Assembly: GCF_011752525.1 (NCBI RefSeq)
Contig: NZ_VWXI01000005.1
Span: forward strand, 62,001 to 126,000
Length of the DNA: 64,000 nt
Direction: 5' to 3'
Origin: Pantoea sp. Cy-639
GTDB lineage: Bacteria > Pseudomonadota > Gammaproteobacteria > Pseudomonadales > Pseudomonadaceae
The notes under the pieces are model-generated. The model ran no database searches and was not told the DNA's origin. It was given only the letters and a program-made list of their open reading frames with translations. The position numbers and the translations under genes are program-made. Below, piece by piece: positions 8,452-17,902 of the stretch. Every line of letters starts with the position of its first letter. Position 1 is the first letter of the stretch.

Positions 8452-10059
8452 ATGAGCCAACAATTCCAACATGATGTCCTGGTGATCGGCAGTGGTGCCG
8501 CCGGTCTCAGCCTGGCACTGAACCTTCCTGGCCAGCTGCGCATTGCCGTGCTGAGCAAGGGCGACCTGGCCAACGGTTCGACCTTCTGGGCCCAGGGCGG
8601 CGTCGCCGCCGTGCTCGACGACACCGATACCGTGCAGTCCCATGTCGAGGACACACTCAACGCCGGCGGCGGGCTGTGCCATGAAGACGCAGTGCGCTTC
8701 ACCGTCGAACACAGTCGCCAGGCCATTCAATGGCTGATAGAGCAAGGCGTGCCGTTCACCCGCGACGAGCACTACAGCGTCGACGATGGCGGCTTCGAGT
8801 TCCACCTCACCCGCGAGGGCGGCCACAGCCACCGGCGCATCATCCATGCCGCCGATGCCACCGGCGCGGCGATCTTCAAGACCTTGCTCGAGCAGGCCCG
8901 CCAGCGGCCGAACATCGAGCTGCTGGAGCAGCGGGTAGCGGTCGACCTGATCACCGAGCGGCGCCTCGGCCTGGACGGCGAACGCTGCCTGGGTGCCTAC
9001 GTGCTGGACCGCAATACCGGCGAAGTCGATACCTTCGGCGCGCGCTTCACCGTGCTGGCCACCGGCGGCGCGGCCAAGGTCTACCTCTATACCAGCAACC
9101 CCGACGGCGCCTGCGGCGATGGCATCGCCATGGCCTGGCGCGCCGGTTGCCGGGTAGCGAACCTGGAGTTCAACCAGTTCCACCCCACCTGCCTGTACCA
9201 CCCGCAGGCCAAGAGTTTCCTGATTACCGAGGCCCTGCGCGGCGAGGGCGCGCTGCTGCGCCTGCCCAATGGCGAGCGCTTCATGCCGCGCTTCGATCCA
9301 CGCGAGGAGCTGGCGCCGCGGGACATCGTCGCCCGCGCCATCGACCACGAGATGAAACGCCTGGGCGTGGATTGCGTGTACCTCGACATCAGCCACAAAC
9401 CCGCCGACTTCATCAAGACCCATTTCCCCACGGTCTACGAGCGCTGCCTGACCTTTGGCATCGACATGACCCGCCAGCCGATCCCTGTGGTGCCCGCCGC
9501 CCACTACACCTGTGGCGGCGTGATGGTCGACGACCGCGGACATACCGACGTGCCAGGCCTGTATGCCATCGGCGAGACCAGCTTCACCGGCCTGCACGGT
9601 GCCAACCGCATGGCCAGCAACTCGCTGCTCGAGTGTTTCGTCTACGGCCGCGCCGCCGCTGCCGACATCGAGGCCCACCTCGACGCCGTAGGCATGCCGC
9701 GCGCCCTGCCCTGCTGGGATGCCAGCCAGGTCACCGACTCCGACGAGGACGTGATCATCGCGCACAACTGGGACGAGCTGCGACGGTTCATGTGGGACTA
9801 CGTGGGTATCGTGCGCACCAGCAAGCGGCTGCAACGTGCCGAGCACCGGGTACGGATGCTGCTGGACGAGATCGACGAGTTCTACAGCAACTATAAAGTC
9901 AGCCGCGACCTGATCGAGCTGCGCAACCTGGCGCAGGTGGCCGAACTGATGATCCGCTCGGCGATGCAACGCAAGGAAAGCCGCGGGTTGCATTACACCC
10001 TGGATTACCCAGGGATGCTGCCCGAGGCCGTGGACACCATCCTCACGCCCACCCTGTAG
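8452..10059 (+). CDS. nadB: L-aspartate oxidase
   Basis: NadB is the FAD enzyme that oxidises L-aspartate to iminoaspartate, the first step of de novo NAD synthesis (NadB, NadA, NadC). The 535 residues open with the FAD-binding motif [11 protein letters not shown] (about residues 12-22). The [12 protein letters not shown] and HPTCLYHP active-site regions and the C-terminal helical domain of the succinate dehydrogenase/fumarate reductase superfamily are present. No clear Shine-Dalgarno precedes the ATG. It is divergent from algU. Confidence 0.97.
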   Translation: MSQQFQHDVLVIGSGAAGLSLALNLPGQLRIAVLSKGDLANGSTFWAQGGVAAVLDDTDTVQSHVEDTLNAGGGLCHEDAVRFTVEHSRQAIQWLIEQGVPFTRDEHYSVDDGGFEFHLTREGGHSHRRIIHAADATGAAIFKTLLEQARQRPNIELLEQRVAVDLITERRLGLDGERCLGAYVLDRNTGEVDTFGARFTVLATGGAAKVYLYTSNPDGACGDGIAMAWRAGCRVANLEFNQFHPTCLYHPQAKSFLITEALRGEGALLRLPNGERFMPRFDPREELAPRDIVARAIDHEMKRLGVDCVYLDISHKPADFIKTHFPTVYERCLTFGIDMTRQPIPVVPAAHYTCGGVMVDDRGHTDVPGLYAIGETSFTGLHGANRMASNSLLECFVYGRAAAADIEAHLDAVGMPRALPCWDASQVTDSDEDVIIAHNWDELRRFMWDYVGIVRTSKRLQRAEHRVRMLLDEIDEFYSNYKVSRDLIELRNLAQVAELMIRSAMQRKESRGLHYTLDYPGMLPEAVDTILTPTL

Positions 10060-10095
10060 CAGCGCGCCTTGCTGGCGAACCAGGCAACGCGCTGC
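10059..10095 (+). terminator. Hairpin after nadB
   Basis: GCAGCGCG (10059-10066) pairs with CGCGCTGC (10088-10095), with an extra TTGC/GCAA pairing inside. It begins at the nadB stop codon and separates nadB from the convergent ygfX gene. No T tract follows, so it may act as a stabilising hairpin rather than a terminator. Confidence 0.4.
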
Positions 10096-10150
10096 ATGCC
10101 GGCGCCTACGGGCGGTCCTGCCAGGCCGAGTGGGCCACGATGCCCTATCA

Positions 10151-10603
10151 TCAAGGCGCGTCGGCCCAGCGGCGTCGACTGAACTTCAGCCGCACCCGCA
10201 AACGCCGATGCTGCTCAGGCCCCAGCGCATCCCCCGGGATGCACTGCCCCTCGCTCCACCAGCGGCCCTTGCGCACGAAACGCAGGACCACCAGCCTCGG
10301 CAACGCGACACTGTCACGGCACAAGCGCACGGGCTGCCAACCCCTCGCACGGCTGTACAACTGCCAGCCACGCGGATCGCGGCGCAAACCCGTGATGGCG
10401 CGCGGGTGAGTCAGCAGGATACGGCGGGGAATGGCCCAGCAAGCGTGGCCAAGGCAAGCCACCAGCAACAGCAGGCGCAACCCATGGGGAAGGGAGACTA
10501 GGGCAAGGGTGACGAGCGCCGTCACCCAACTTGCGAGGTAGGCCGCCAGCAGCAGGCGCGAGCCCTGCCAACGGCACTCGAATGCATCACTTGGGCTGGA
10601 CAC
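10151..10603 (-). CDS. ygfX: YgfX/CptA-like membrane protein
   Basis: This 150-residue protein has a two-helix transmembrane hairpin (about residues 18-55) followed by a basic cytoplasmic part, the YgfX (CptA) layout. In E. coli YgfX was reported as a toxin acting on cell shape with SdhE/YgfY as antitoxin, but that pairing is disputed. It overlaps the sdhE stop by 17 bases, so the pair is co-translated. Sequence conservation in this family is low; the call rests on topology and on the sdhE neighbour. Confidence 0.75.
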   Translation of the reverse strand: MSSPSDAFECRWQGSRLLLAAYLASWVTALVTLALVSLPHGLRLLLLVACLGHACWAIPRRILLTHPRAITGLRRDPRGWQLYSRARGWQPVRLCRDSVALPRLVVLRFVRKGRWWSEGQCIPGDALGPEQHRRLRVRLKFSRRRWADAP

Positions 10604-10841
10604 GATCCAGAATGATGCGGACCATGCGCTGCAGCTCCGGGTCCTCGGACTCGGTACGCTCCATGAACCAGCCGAACATGTCCTGGTCTTCGCAGGTCAG
10701 CAGGCGACGGTACAACTCGCGGTCCGCTTCGTTCAGGTTCGGGTAGACTTCCTGGGTGAAGGGGACGAGCAGCACGTCCAGTTCCAGCATGCCGCGGCGG
10801 CTATGCCAGAAAAGCCGGTTCAGTTCAGTTTGTTCGACCAT
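10587..10841 (-). CDS. sdhE: FAD assembly factor SdhE
   Basis: SdhE (YgfY) promotes covalent flavin attachment to succinate dehydrogenase. The ATG at 10841 has a GAGGAGG ribosome site 5-6 bases upstream and gives 84 residues, the family size; a longer in-frame extension lacks a ribosome site. The flavinylation motif RGxxE is present as RGMLE at residues 16-20. It is encoded just ahead of ygfX. Confidence 0.95.
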   Translation of the reverse strand: MVEQTELNRLFWHSRRGMLELDVLLVPFTQEVYPNLNEADRELYRRLLTCEDQDMFGWFMERTESEDPELQRMVRIILDRVQPK

Positions 10842-10974
10842 GGGGCCCTCCTCGAATGGTCGGGCAGTATACCGCGCGACAGACGAAGCGACACCGGGCG
10901 TTGGTCTAGTCACCTACCTATTTTGTTACCGGCGTTCTATGATGGCCGCCAGTCTCTAGCTACCGCGATGACCC

Positions 10975-11916
10975 ATGGCCGATTCCGCTTTCTTCTCCCC
11001 CCTCTCCCACGAGGGCATCCTTGCCGTCCGCGGCTCCGACGCCGGCAAGTTCCTGCAAGGCCAACTGACCTGCAACATCAACTACCTCGACGATGAACAC
11101 GCAAGCCTCGGCGCCCGCTGCATGGTCAAGGGCCGCATGCAATCGAGCTTCCGTATCCTGCCCGAAGGCAACGGCTACCTGCTGGCCATGGCCCGCGAGC
11201 TGCTCGAGGCGCAACTGGCCGACCTGAAGAAATACGCCGTTTTCTCCAAGGCCACCCTCGTCGACGAAAGCGCCGCCTGGACCCGCTTCGGCCTTGAGCA
11301 TGGCGCCGCCGCGCTGCAGGCTCTGGGGCTGGTTGTCGCGGACGAAGCCGGCAGTACCGCACGCCACGAAGGCTTGATCGCAGTCCGCGCCTCGGCGCAC
11401 CGGGTCGAACTGTGGGTACCTGCCGCCCAGGCCGAAGACGTGCGCCAGCACCTCTGCGCCTTGCTGCCCGAAGCGCCGCTGAACGCCTGGCTGCTCGGCC
11501 AGGTCCGCGCCGGCATCGGCCAGGTCATGGGCCCCACTCGCGAGCTGTTCATCCCGCAGATGATCAACCTGCAGGCGGTCGATGGCGTCAGTTTCAAGAA
11601 AGGCTGCTACACCGGCCAGGAAATCGTCGCGCGCATGCAATACCTAGGCAAGCTCAAGCGGCGCCAGTACCGCCTGGCGCTCCAACAGGCCGAAGTGCCT
11701 GCTCCGGGCGCCGAGATCTTCTCGCCGACCCACGGCTCGTCGGTCGGCGAGGTGGTGATTGCCGCCGACGCCGGCAATGGCGTCGAACTGCTCGCCGTGC
11801 TCAGCGCCGAGGCCGTGGCAGACGACAACCTGCACCTGGGCAGCCTGGAAGGCCCGCGCCTGACGCTGCTCGACCTGCCCTACGAACTGGACCGCGACCG
11901 GGAAATCCAGCGCTGA
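10975..11916 (+). CDS. ygfZ: Folate-binding Fe-S repair protein YgfZ
   Basis: YgfZ is a GcvT-like tetrahydrofolate-binding protein needed for full activity of certain iron-sulfur enzymes. The family signature KGCYTGQEIVAR, with its conserved cysteine, lies near residues 205-216. The 313 residues and single GcvT-like fold fit. It is divergent from sdhE, and the neighbourhood sdhE-ygfX-ygfZ recurs in gammaproteobacteria. Confidence 0.94.
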   Translation: MADSAFFSPLSHEGILAVRGSDAGKFLQGQLTCNINYLDDEHASLGARCMVKGRMQSSFRILPEGNGYLLAMARELLEAQLADLKKYAVFSKATLVDESAAWTRFGLEHGAAALQALGLVVADEAGSTARHEGLIAVRASAHRVELWVPAAQAEDVRQHLCALLPEAPLNAWLLGQVRAGIGQVMGPTRELFIPQMINLQAVDGVSFKKGCYTGQEIVARMQYLGKLKRRQYRLALQQAEVPAPGAEIFSPTHGSSVGEVVIAADAGNGVELLAVLSAEAVADDNLHLGSLEGPRLTLLDLPYELDRDREIQR

Positions 11917-11970
11917 CCAGCCCGCCCCGCCACTGGGTGGGGCCGCACCACCTTTGCAGTAGAGAAGTCC

Positions 11971-12777
11971 ATGAACAAGCTGGCCGAGATGGTCCAGGCA
12001 CAATTGCTCGCCGCCATCGACAACGACGACCTGGTCCTGCCGACGCTCCCGGAAGTGGCCCTGAGCATCCGCGAAGCCGCCGAGGACAGCGAGATCAGCG
12101 TCGTCGCCCTGAGCAAGGTGATCGGCCGCGACGCCGCGCTGTCGGCACGCCTGATCAAGGTGGTCAACAGCCCATTGCTGCGCGCTGCCGTCGAAGTCAC
12201 CGACCTGCACACCGCCATCACCCGCCTGGGCATCAACTACAGCTGCAACCTGGCCATCGGCCTGGTGATCGAGCAGATCTTCCATGCCCGCGCCCCGGCG
12301 GTGGAGCAGAAGCTACGGGATATCTGGGCCAACAGCCTGGAAGTCGCCGGCATCAGCTATGAGCTATGCCGGCGCTATACCCAGCTCAAGCCCGACCAGG
12401 CGACCCTGGGCGGGCTGGTCCACCAGATCGGCGCCCTGCCGGTGCTGATCTACGCCGAGGAGCACAACGAACTGTTGTCGGACCCGGTGTGCCTGCACTA
12501 CGTGATCGAGCACATCCAGCCCGCGCTGGGCGACAAGATCCTGAGCGCCTGGGAGTTCCCCGAACAACTGGTCAACCTGCCCAGCCAGGTCCAGGACCTG
12601 GACCGACGCACCGACCGGATCGACTACATCGATATCGTGCAGATCGCCCGCTGCATCAGCCAGCGCGGGCGCAGCCGCCCCCTGGCGGCGTTGCCGGCCT
12701 ATCGCCACCTGGGGCTGCCCTTCGGGACCGAACTGGATATCGCCGAGTTGCTCGATGCCCGGAGCATGTTGCGTTGA
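11971..12777 (+). CDS. HDOD-domain protein
   Basis: The protein is a 268-residue HDOD domain: an HD-hydrolase-like fold that has lost the metal ligands and is used in signalling output. The family pattern is clear from about residue 20 (LPTLPEVALSIREAAED), with the IGRDAALSARLIKVVNSP helix and the TAITRLGINYSCNLAI stretch typical of the domain. No receiver or GGDEF domain is attached. It follows ygfZ by 54 bases on the same strand. The specific function is unknown; related HDOD proteins act in motility, stress or c-di-GMP circuits. Confidence 0.85.
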   Translation: MNKLAEMVQAQLLAAIDNDDLVLPTLPEVALSIREAAEDSEISVVALSKVIGRDAALSARLIKVVNSPLLRAAVEVTDLHTAITRLGINYSCNLAIGLVIEQIFHARAPAVEQKLRDIWANSLEVAGISYELCRRYTQLKPDQATLGGLVHQIGALPVLIYAEEHNELLSDPVCLHYVIEHIQPALGDKILSAWEFPEQLVNLPSQVQDLDRRTDRIDYIDIVQIARCISQRGRSRPLAALPAYRHLGLPFGTELDIAELLDARSMLR

Positions 12778-12799
12778 GGCAGGCCCGCGACAAGGCCCA

Positions 12800-14179
12800 T
12801 CAATCCGCGATAAAGCTCACCCGCACCTTCAAGCCACCGCGCTCGCCATCATGCAGGCTGATCTGCGCCAGATGCGCCCGACAGATCTCGCCGACGATCG
12901 CCAGCCCCAGCCCGCTGCCCTGCGCGCCACGCCGGTAGAAACGCTCGAACACTCGCTCGCGATCCCCTTCGGGGATCCCCGGGCCGTCATCCTCGACCTC
13001 CAGCACCGCCGGCGCCAGCACCCGCAGGATCACGTCCCCGCCCGACGGCGTGTGGGCCAGGGCATTGTCCACCAGGTTGCTGAGCAGTTCGTTGAGCAGG
13101 GTCGGCTCGCCCTTGAGCCACACCGGTGCCTCGGCCTCCAGGGCCAGGGCCACACCACGGGCATGGGCCAGAGGCGCCATGGCCATGCCCAGCTCACGGG
13201 CCAGCTGGCTCAGGTCCAGGCGCTGGGCCCCCCCCTCGGCGATAGCCCGCGCGCCATTCTCCACCCGTGCCAGCGATAGCAACTGGTTGGCCAGGTGAGT
13301 CAGGCGGTCTGTCCCCTGGGCCGCAGCCTCCAGGGTGGCGTGCCATTCCTGCGCTTGTTGCGAACGCAAGCCCAGCTCGACCCGTGCCTTGAGCGCCGCC
13401 AACGGCGTACGCAGTTCGTGGGCGGCATCGGCGATGAACTGCGCCTGGCGCTCGAACTGGCCGCGCAGGCGCTCGGTGAAGTGATTGAGCGAGCGCACCA
13501 GCGGCCCGAGCTCACGCTGCACCTGCACGGTCGGCAAGGCGCGCAGGTCGTCCGGCTGACGCTCCTCGACCGCGCGACGCAGGCGCTCCAGCGGACGCAA
13601 CGCCGCGCTGACCGCGAACCACACCAGCACCAGCGCGCCCAACGCCAGCATGCCCAGGCGCAGCAAGGTGTCGGCCATCAGCCCACGGGCCATGCGTACC
13701 CGCGCCTCCTCGGTCTCGGCCACGCGAATCTCGGCCATGCCGTTCATGTTCGGCTCGCTGACTGCCTTGAGCAGGCTGACCACGCGCACATCCTGCCCCA
13801 GGTAGGTGGCGTTGTAGAAACGGGCCAGGGCCGGGTAGTCGTCGGTGCGCGGCGTGCCCGGCGGCGGCGGCGGCAGGTGCTCGTAGCCGGAGATCAGCTT
13901 CTGCTGGATGTCCAGCACCTGGTAGTAGATGCGTCCGGCGCTGTCGTAGGCGAAGGTGTCCAGGGCCACGTAGGGCACATCGGCGCTGAGGCTGCCATCG
14001 CGCTGGGACAGGCCGGCGGCGATGGTCCGCGCCGACGCCAGCAGGGTGCGATCGTAGGCGGTGTCGGCGGCTTCGCGACCATTCCAGTAGGCACTCAGGC
14101 CGCTGGCCAGCATCAGCACCACCAGCAACAGCGCCAGGTTGCCGAGCAGGCGCCCGCGCAGGCTGGCGTACTCACGCAT
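12800..14179 (-). CDS. tctE: Sensor histidine kinase TctE
   Basis: TctE is the membrane sensor of the TctDE system for tricarboxylates such as citrate. The ATG at 14179 starts inside the tctD stop region (8-base overlap) and gives 459 residues; any earlier start would lie within tctD. Transmembrane helices lie at about 11-31 and 172-193, enclosing a periplasmic sensor domain with a proline run (HLPPPPPGTP). The H-box is HELRTPL with His254, followed by N and G boxes (NLVDNALAHT, DDGPGIP, GSGLGLAIV). Confidence 0.93.
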   Translation of the reverse strand: MREYASLRGRLLGNLALLLVVLMLASGLSAYWNGREAADTAYDRTLLASARTIAAGLSQRDGSLSADVPYVALDTFAYDSAGRIYYQVLDIQQKLISGYEHLPPPPPGTPRTDDYPALARFYNATYLGQDVRVVSLLKAVSEPNMNGMAEIRVAETEEARVRMARGLMADTLLRLGMLALGALVLVWFAVSAALRPLERLRRAVEERQPDDLRALPTVQVQRELGPLVRSLNHFTERLRGQFERQAQFIADAAHELRTPLAALKARVELGLRSQQAQEWHATLEAAAQGTDRLTHLANQLLSLARVENGARAIAEGGAQRLDLSQLARELGMAMAPLAHARGVALALEAEAPVWLKGEPTLLNELLSNLVDNALAHTPSGGDVILRVLAPAVLEVEDDGPGIPEGDRERVFERFYRRGAQGSGLGLAIVGEICRAHLAQISLHDGERGGLKVRVSFIAD

Positions 14180-14843
14180 CGCGATGCTCGAGCAGGTAGC
14201 CCAGGCCGCGGAAGGTGACGATGGCCACGGACTGGCCGTCGAGCTTCTTGCGCAGGCGATGGATATAGATCTCGATGGCGTCGGGGCTGGCCTCCTCATC
14301 CAGGCCGAACACCTGGGCGGCCAGTTGCTCCTTGCTCATCACCCGCCCGGGCCGGGCGATCAGCGCCTCGAGCACGCTCTGTTCGCGCTGGGTCAGGGTC
14401 AACGGCTCGCCCTGGAGGGCGAAACGCCGGGTGTCGAGGTCATAGACCAGCGGCCCGCAGTGCTGCTGGCGCTCGCCACCGAGCACGCTGCGCCGCAGCA
14501 AGGCCTTGACCCGTGCCTCCAGCTCGGTGAGCTCGAACGGCTTGGCCAGGTAGTCATCGGCCCCCAGGTTCAGGCCATGCACACGGTCCTTCACGTCGCT
14601 GCGCGCGGTGAGCATCAGCACCGGCAAGGTCTTGCCGCGCCCGCGCAGGCGCGCCAGCACTTCGAAGCCGTCCAGCCGGGGCAGGCCGACATCCAGCACG
14701 GCCACGGCATAGTCCTCGCTGGCCAACGCCAGGTCGGCGGCCACGCCATCGTGCAGCACGTCCACGGTCAGGCCCAGGCCCTTGAGGGCCTGGGCCACGC
14801 TTTCGGCCAGTTGCAGGTGGTCTTCGACCAGCAGCACTCGCAT
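14172..14843 (-). CDS. tctD: Response regulator TctD
   Basis: This OmpR/PhoB-family regulator is 223 residues long. The receiver domain has the acidic pair at residues 7-8, the phosphorylation site D51 (AVLDVGLPRLDG) and the K in LAKPFELTEL. A winged-helix DNA-binding domain follows from about residue 125. The start at 14843 has AGGGAGA 6 bases upstream. The gene is divergent from the tricarboxylate porin and transport genes, which it is expected to activate. Confidence 0.94.
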   Translation of the reverse strand: MRVLLVEDHLQLAESVAQALKGLGLTVDVLHDGVAADLALASEDYAVAVLDVGLPRLDGFEVLARLRGRGKTLPVLMLTARSDVKDRVHGLNLGADDYLAKPFELTELEARVKALLRRSVLGGERQQHCGPLVYDLDTRRFALQGEPLTLTQREQSVLEALIARPGRVMSKEQLAAQVFGLDEEASPDAIEIYIHRLRKKLDGQSVAIVTFRGLGYLLEHRDA

Positions 14844-14918
14844 CGGATTCTCCCTGTTCGACTGGGCTTTTCGCCCGGAGTGTACCGCCGGCAGGCGGGC
14901 TGTGAAGCCCCGACGACA

Positions 14919-14950
14919 AACCTTTCGCGCTGAAAGGTTGGCGAAAGGTT
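14919..14950 (+). promoter_or_regulatory. Probable TctD binding site (GAAAGGTT repeats)
   Basis: The spacer between tctD and the porin gene holds AACCTTTC-GCGCT-GAAAGGTT, a perfect inverted repeat (14919-14939). A second GAAAGGTT follows at 14943-14950, exactly 11 bases after the first. An 11-base direct repeat is the usual spacing for dimer binding by OmpR-family regulators, so this is a good candidate operator. Confidence 0.55.
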
Positions 14951-15042
14951 GGTTGCCTAGCATCGCACCACGGTCGCCCCGCGCGCCGTGAAAAGCACCA
15001 GCAAGGTGCAACACATAAGAACAATAAATGGAGTCACCGACG

Positions 15043-16326
15043 ATGCTGTCCATGCAGCCGCAGGCGCTCGCGCCTACCCGTTCGCTCGCCGCCCGACCTT
15101 CCGCCCTCGCCTTCGCCCTTGCCGGCGTCGCGCCCATGAGCCAGGCCGCCTTCCTCGAAGACAGCACGGCCACCTTCGAAACCCGCAACATGTACTTCAA
15201 CCGCGATTTTCGCGATGGCACCAGCGCGCAGCAGTCCAAGCGCGACGAATGGGCCCAGGGTTTCATGCTCAACTTCGAGTCCGGCTACACCGACGGTACC
15301 GTGGGTTTCGGCCTGGATGCGCTGGGCATGCTCGGCATCAAGCTCGACTCCAGCCCCGACCGCACCGGCACCGGCCTGCTGCCGACCCATGACGACGGCA
15401 AGGCCGCGAACGAATACTCCAAGCTCGGCCTGACCGGCAAGGTCAAGCTGTCGCAGACCGAACTGAAGATCGGCACGCTGATCCCCGAACTGCCGACCCT
15501 GCAGCCCAACGACGGGCGCATTCTGCCGCAGACCTTCGAGGGCGGCCTGCTCACCTCGAAGGAAATCAAAGGCCTGACCTTCACCGGCGCGCGCCTCGAG
15601 AAAGCCAAGGACCGCAACGACACCAACTGGGAAGACCTGGCCCTCAACAACAAGAACGGCCGTTTCGGCGGCACCTTCAGCGCCGACCACTTCGACACCG
15701 GTGGCCTCGACTACCAGTTCAGCGACCGCATCACCGGCAGCTACCACTTCGCCCAGCTCGACGACATCTACCGCCAGCACTTCATCGGCCTGGTCGCCAG
15801 CCAGCCCTGGGGCCCGGGTACCTTCGGCGCCGACCTGCGCCTGGCGCTCAGCGACGACGCCGGCGCCGCCAAGGCCGGGCGCATCGACAACACCACCTTC
15901 AACGGCCTGCTCAGCTACAGCCTTGGCGGGCACAAGTTCAGCGGCGCCTGGCAGCAGCTCTCCGGCGACAGCGCCTTCCCCTATGTCGACGGTGCCGATC
16001 CGTACCTGGTCAACTTCGTCCAGATCAACGACTTCGCAGGCAGAGACGAGCGCTCCTGGCAAGCGCGCTATGACTACAACTTCGCCGCCCTTGGTATTCC
16101 CGGCCTGACCTTCATGACCCGCTACCTCAGCGGCGACAATGTCAGCCGCGCGACCGGTGGCGAAGGCAAGGAATGGGAGCGCAACACCGAACTGAAGTAC
16201 GTGGTACAAAGCGGCCCGTTGAAAAACGTCGCCGTGCGTCTGCGCAACGCCACCTTCCGCTCCAACTTCGCCCGCGACGCGGACGAGGTGCGGCTGCTGG
16301 TGAGCTACAGCGTGGCCCTGTGGTAA
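15043..16326 (+). CDS. opdH: OprD-family tricarboxylate porin OpdH
   Basis: This outer-membrane porin belongs to the OprD family; the P. aeruginosa OpdH member takes up cis-aconitate and other tricarboxylates. I favour the ATG at 15043, which has GGAG 9 bases upstream, giving 427 residues; an ATG 15 bases earlier lacks a ribosome site. The signal peptide ends around MSQA (residue 36). The remainder is beta-strand rich and ends in an aromatic residue (VALW), typical for barrel assembly. It heads the tctCBA cluster. Confidence 0.9.
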   Translation: MLSMQPQALAPTRSLAARPSALAFALAGVAPMSQAAFLEDSTATFETRNMYFNRDFRDGTSAQQSKRDEWAQGFMLNFESGYTDGTVGFGLDALGMLGIKLDSSPDRTGTGLLPTHDDGKAANEYSKLGLTGKVKLSQTELKIGTLIPELPTLQPNDGRILPQTFEGGLLTSKEIKGLTFTGARLEKAKDRNDTNWEDLALNNKNGRFGGTFSADHFDTGGLDYQFSDRITGSYHFAQLDDIYRQHFIGLVASQPWGPGTFGADLRLALSDDAGAAKAGRIDNTTFNGLLSYSLGGHKFSGAWQQLSGDSAFPYVDGADPYLVNFVQINDFAGRDERSWQARYDYNFAALGIPGLTFMTRYLSGDNVSRATGGEGKEWERNTELKYVVQSGPLKNVAVRLRNATFRSNFARDADEVRLLVSYSVALW

Positions 16327-16371
16327 GCCGACAGCGCTAACCCATAACAACAACGCTCACGGAGATAGACG

Positions 16372-17352
16372 ATGACCTTTTCACTGCGCCGCCTGGTACT
16401 GGCCACCGGCTGCCTGCTGCTGGCAGGCAACGCCCTGGCCGCCGAACCGAAACGCCCCGAATGCATCGCCCCGGCCTCGCCCGGCGGCGGTTTCGACCTG
16501 ACCTGCAAGCTGGTGCAGAGCGCCCTGGTGCAGGAAAAGCTGCTCAGCAAGCCGATGCGCGTGACCTACATGCCCGGCGGCGTCGGCGCGGTGGCCTACA
16601 ACGCCGTGGTCGCCCAGCGCCCGGCCGATGCCGGCACCCTGGTGGCCTGGTCCAGCGGCTCGCTGCTGAACCTGGCCCAGGGCAAGTTCGGCCGCTTCGA
16701 CGAGAACGCGGTGAAATGGCTGGCGGCAGTCGGCACCAGCTATGGCGCCATCGCGGTGAAGAGCGACTCGCCGTACAAGACCCTCGACGATCTGGTGGCG
16801 GCCCTGAAGAAGGACCCTAGCAAGGTGGTGATCGGCTCCGGCGGCACCGTCGGCAGCCAGGACTGGATGCAGACCGCGCTGATCGCCAAGGCCGCCGGCA
16901 TCAACCCGCGCGACCTGCGCTACGTGGCCCTGGAAGGCGGCGGCGAGATCGCCACGGCGTTGCTCGGCGGGCATATCCAGGTCGGTTCCACCGACATCTC
17001 CGACTCCATGCCGCACATCCAGGCCGGCAACATGCGCATCCTCGCGGTGTTCGCCGAAAACCGCCTGGACGAGCCGGAAATGAAGGACATCCCCACCGCC
17101 AAGGAGCAGGGCTACGACATCGTCTGGCCGGTAGTGCGCGGCTTCTACCTGGGGCCGAAGGTCAGCGACGAGGACTACGCCTGGTGGAAGGCCTCGTTCG
17201 ACAAGATGCTGGCCTCCGAAGACTTCGCCAAGCTGCGTGACCAGCGCGAGCTGTTCCCGTTCGCCATGACCGGCGAGGAGCTGGACAGCTACGTGAAGAA
17301 GCAGGTGGCGGACTACAAGGCACTGGCCCGTGAGTTCGGCCTGATCCAGTAA
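16372..17352 (+). CDS. tctC: Tricarboxylate-binding protein TctC
   Basis: TctC is the periplasmic binding protein of the tripartite tricarboxylate transporter. The protein has 326 residues with a signal peptide cleaved near NALA (residue 23). The Bug/TctC fold is recognisable from PGGGFDLTCKLV near the start, the GSGGTVGSQD loop and the ALEGGGEIATALLGGH segment. It lies between the porin and tctB, with a perfect hairpin in the spacer behind it. Confidence 0.95.
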   Translation: MTFSLRRLVLATGCLLLAGNALAAEPKRPECIAPASPGGGFDLTCKLVQSALVQEKLLSKPMRVTYMPGGVGAVAYNAVVAQRPADAGTLVAWSSGSLLNLAQGKFGRFDENAVKWLAAVGTSYGAIAVKSDSPYKTLDDLVAALKKDPSKVVIGSGGTVGSQDWMQTALIAKAAGINPRDLRYVALEGGGEIATALLGGHIQVGSTDISDSMPHIQAGNMRILAVFAENRLDEPEMKDIPTAKEQGYDIVWPVVRGFYLGPKVSDEDYAWWKASFDKMLASEDFAKLRDQRELFPFAMTGEELDSYVKKQVADYKALAREFGLIQ

Positions 17353-17371
17353 GCCACTCACAAGGCGCCCT

Positions 17372-17402
17372 CTGCAGGAGCGGCACAAGGCCGCTCCTGC
17401 AG
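17372..17402. repeat. Perfect 13-bp palindrome between tctC and tctB
   Basis: CTGCAGGAGCGGC and GCCGCTCCTGCAG flank a 5-base loop. The position between the binding-protein gene and the membrane genes suggests an mRNA stabiliser that leaves tctC transcripts more abundant than tctBA. The sequence resembles a Pseudomonas REP core. Confidence 0.7.
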
Positions 17403-17440
17403 GGACCGCGTCATGCTGATGAACCATGAGGATTCCCCCC

Positions 17441-17899
17441 ATGATCCTGCAACGTATCTTCGCCCTGGTCCTGCTGGCGGTATGCGCCGCCCTGGCGGTC
17501 ATGGCCTGGCCCTACCAGGCCGCGTTTTCCTATGAACCGGTGGGCCCACGCGCCTACCCCTTGCTGATGCTCGGCCTGATGAGCCTGGGCCTGCTCTACC
17601 TGGCGATCCGCCCCACGCCCATCGTGCGCAAGGACGACGAACCCGAGCTGGACCGCGAGACCCTGATCAAGATCACCGCCTGCGTCGGCCTGCTGCTGGT
17701 CTTCGCCGCCACCTTCGAAACCCTCGGCTTCATCCTCAGCGCGGTGCTGGTCGGCATTCCCATGGCCCGACTGTACGGCGGCCGCTGGCTGCACAGCGCC
17801 GTGGTGGTGGTGGGCATGAGCCTACTGCTGTACTGGCTGTTCGACCGGGTGATGGACGTGCCCCTGCCCCTTGGCCTGCTCGACGTACTGGAGAACTGA
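17441..17899 (+). CDS. tctB: Tricarboxylate transporter small membrane subunit TctB
   Basis: TctB is the small four-helix membrane subunit of the TctCBA transporter. I prefer the ATG at 17441, which has GAGGA 8 bases upstream (152 residues); the ATG at 17426 lies within that ribosome site. Hydrophobic segments at about 5-25, 35-53, 75-98 and 112-135 support the four-helix topology. It ends 3 bases ahead of tctA. Confidence 0.92.
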   Translation: MILQRIFALVLLAVCAALAVMAWPYQAAFSYEPVGPRAYPLLMLGLMSLGLLYLAIRPTPIVRKDDEPELDRETLIKITACVGLLLVFAATFETLGFILSAVLVGIPMARLYGGRWLHSAVVVVGMSLLLYWLFDRVMDVPLPLGLLDVLEN

Positions 17900-17902
17900 C
17901 AC

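Noticed and set aside
8087..8455. 122-codon open frame in the algU-nadB gap
   Set aside because: Arg/Ser/Pro-rich with no ribosome site, and it covers the AlgU promoter; more likely non-coding.
8410..9993. 527-codon open frame antisense to nadB
   Set aside because: Covers nadB exactly in reverse and has shadow-type composition with no domain.
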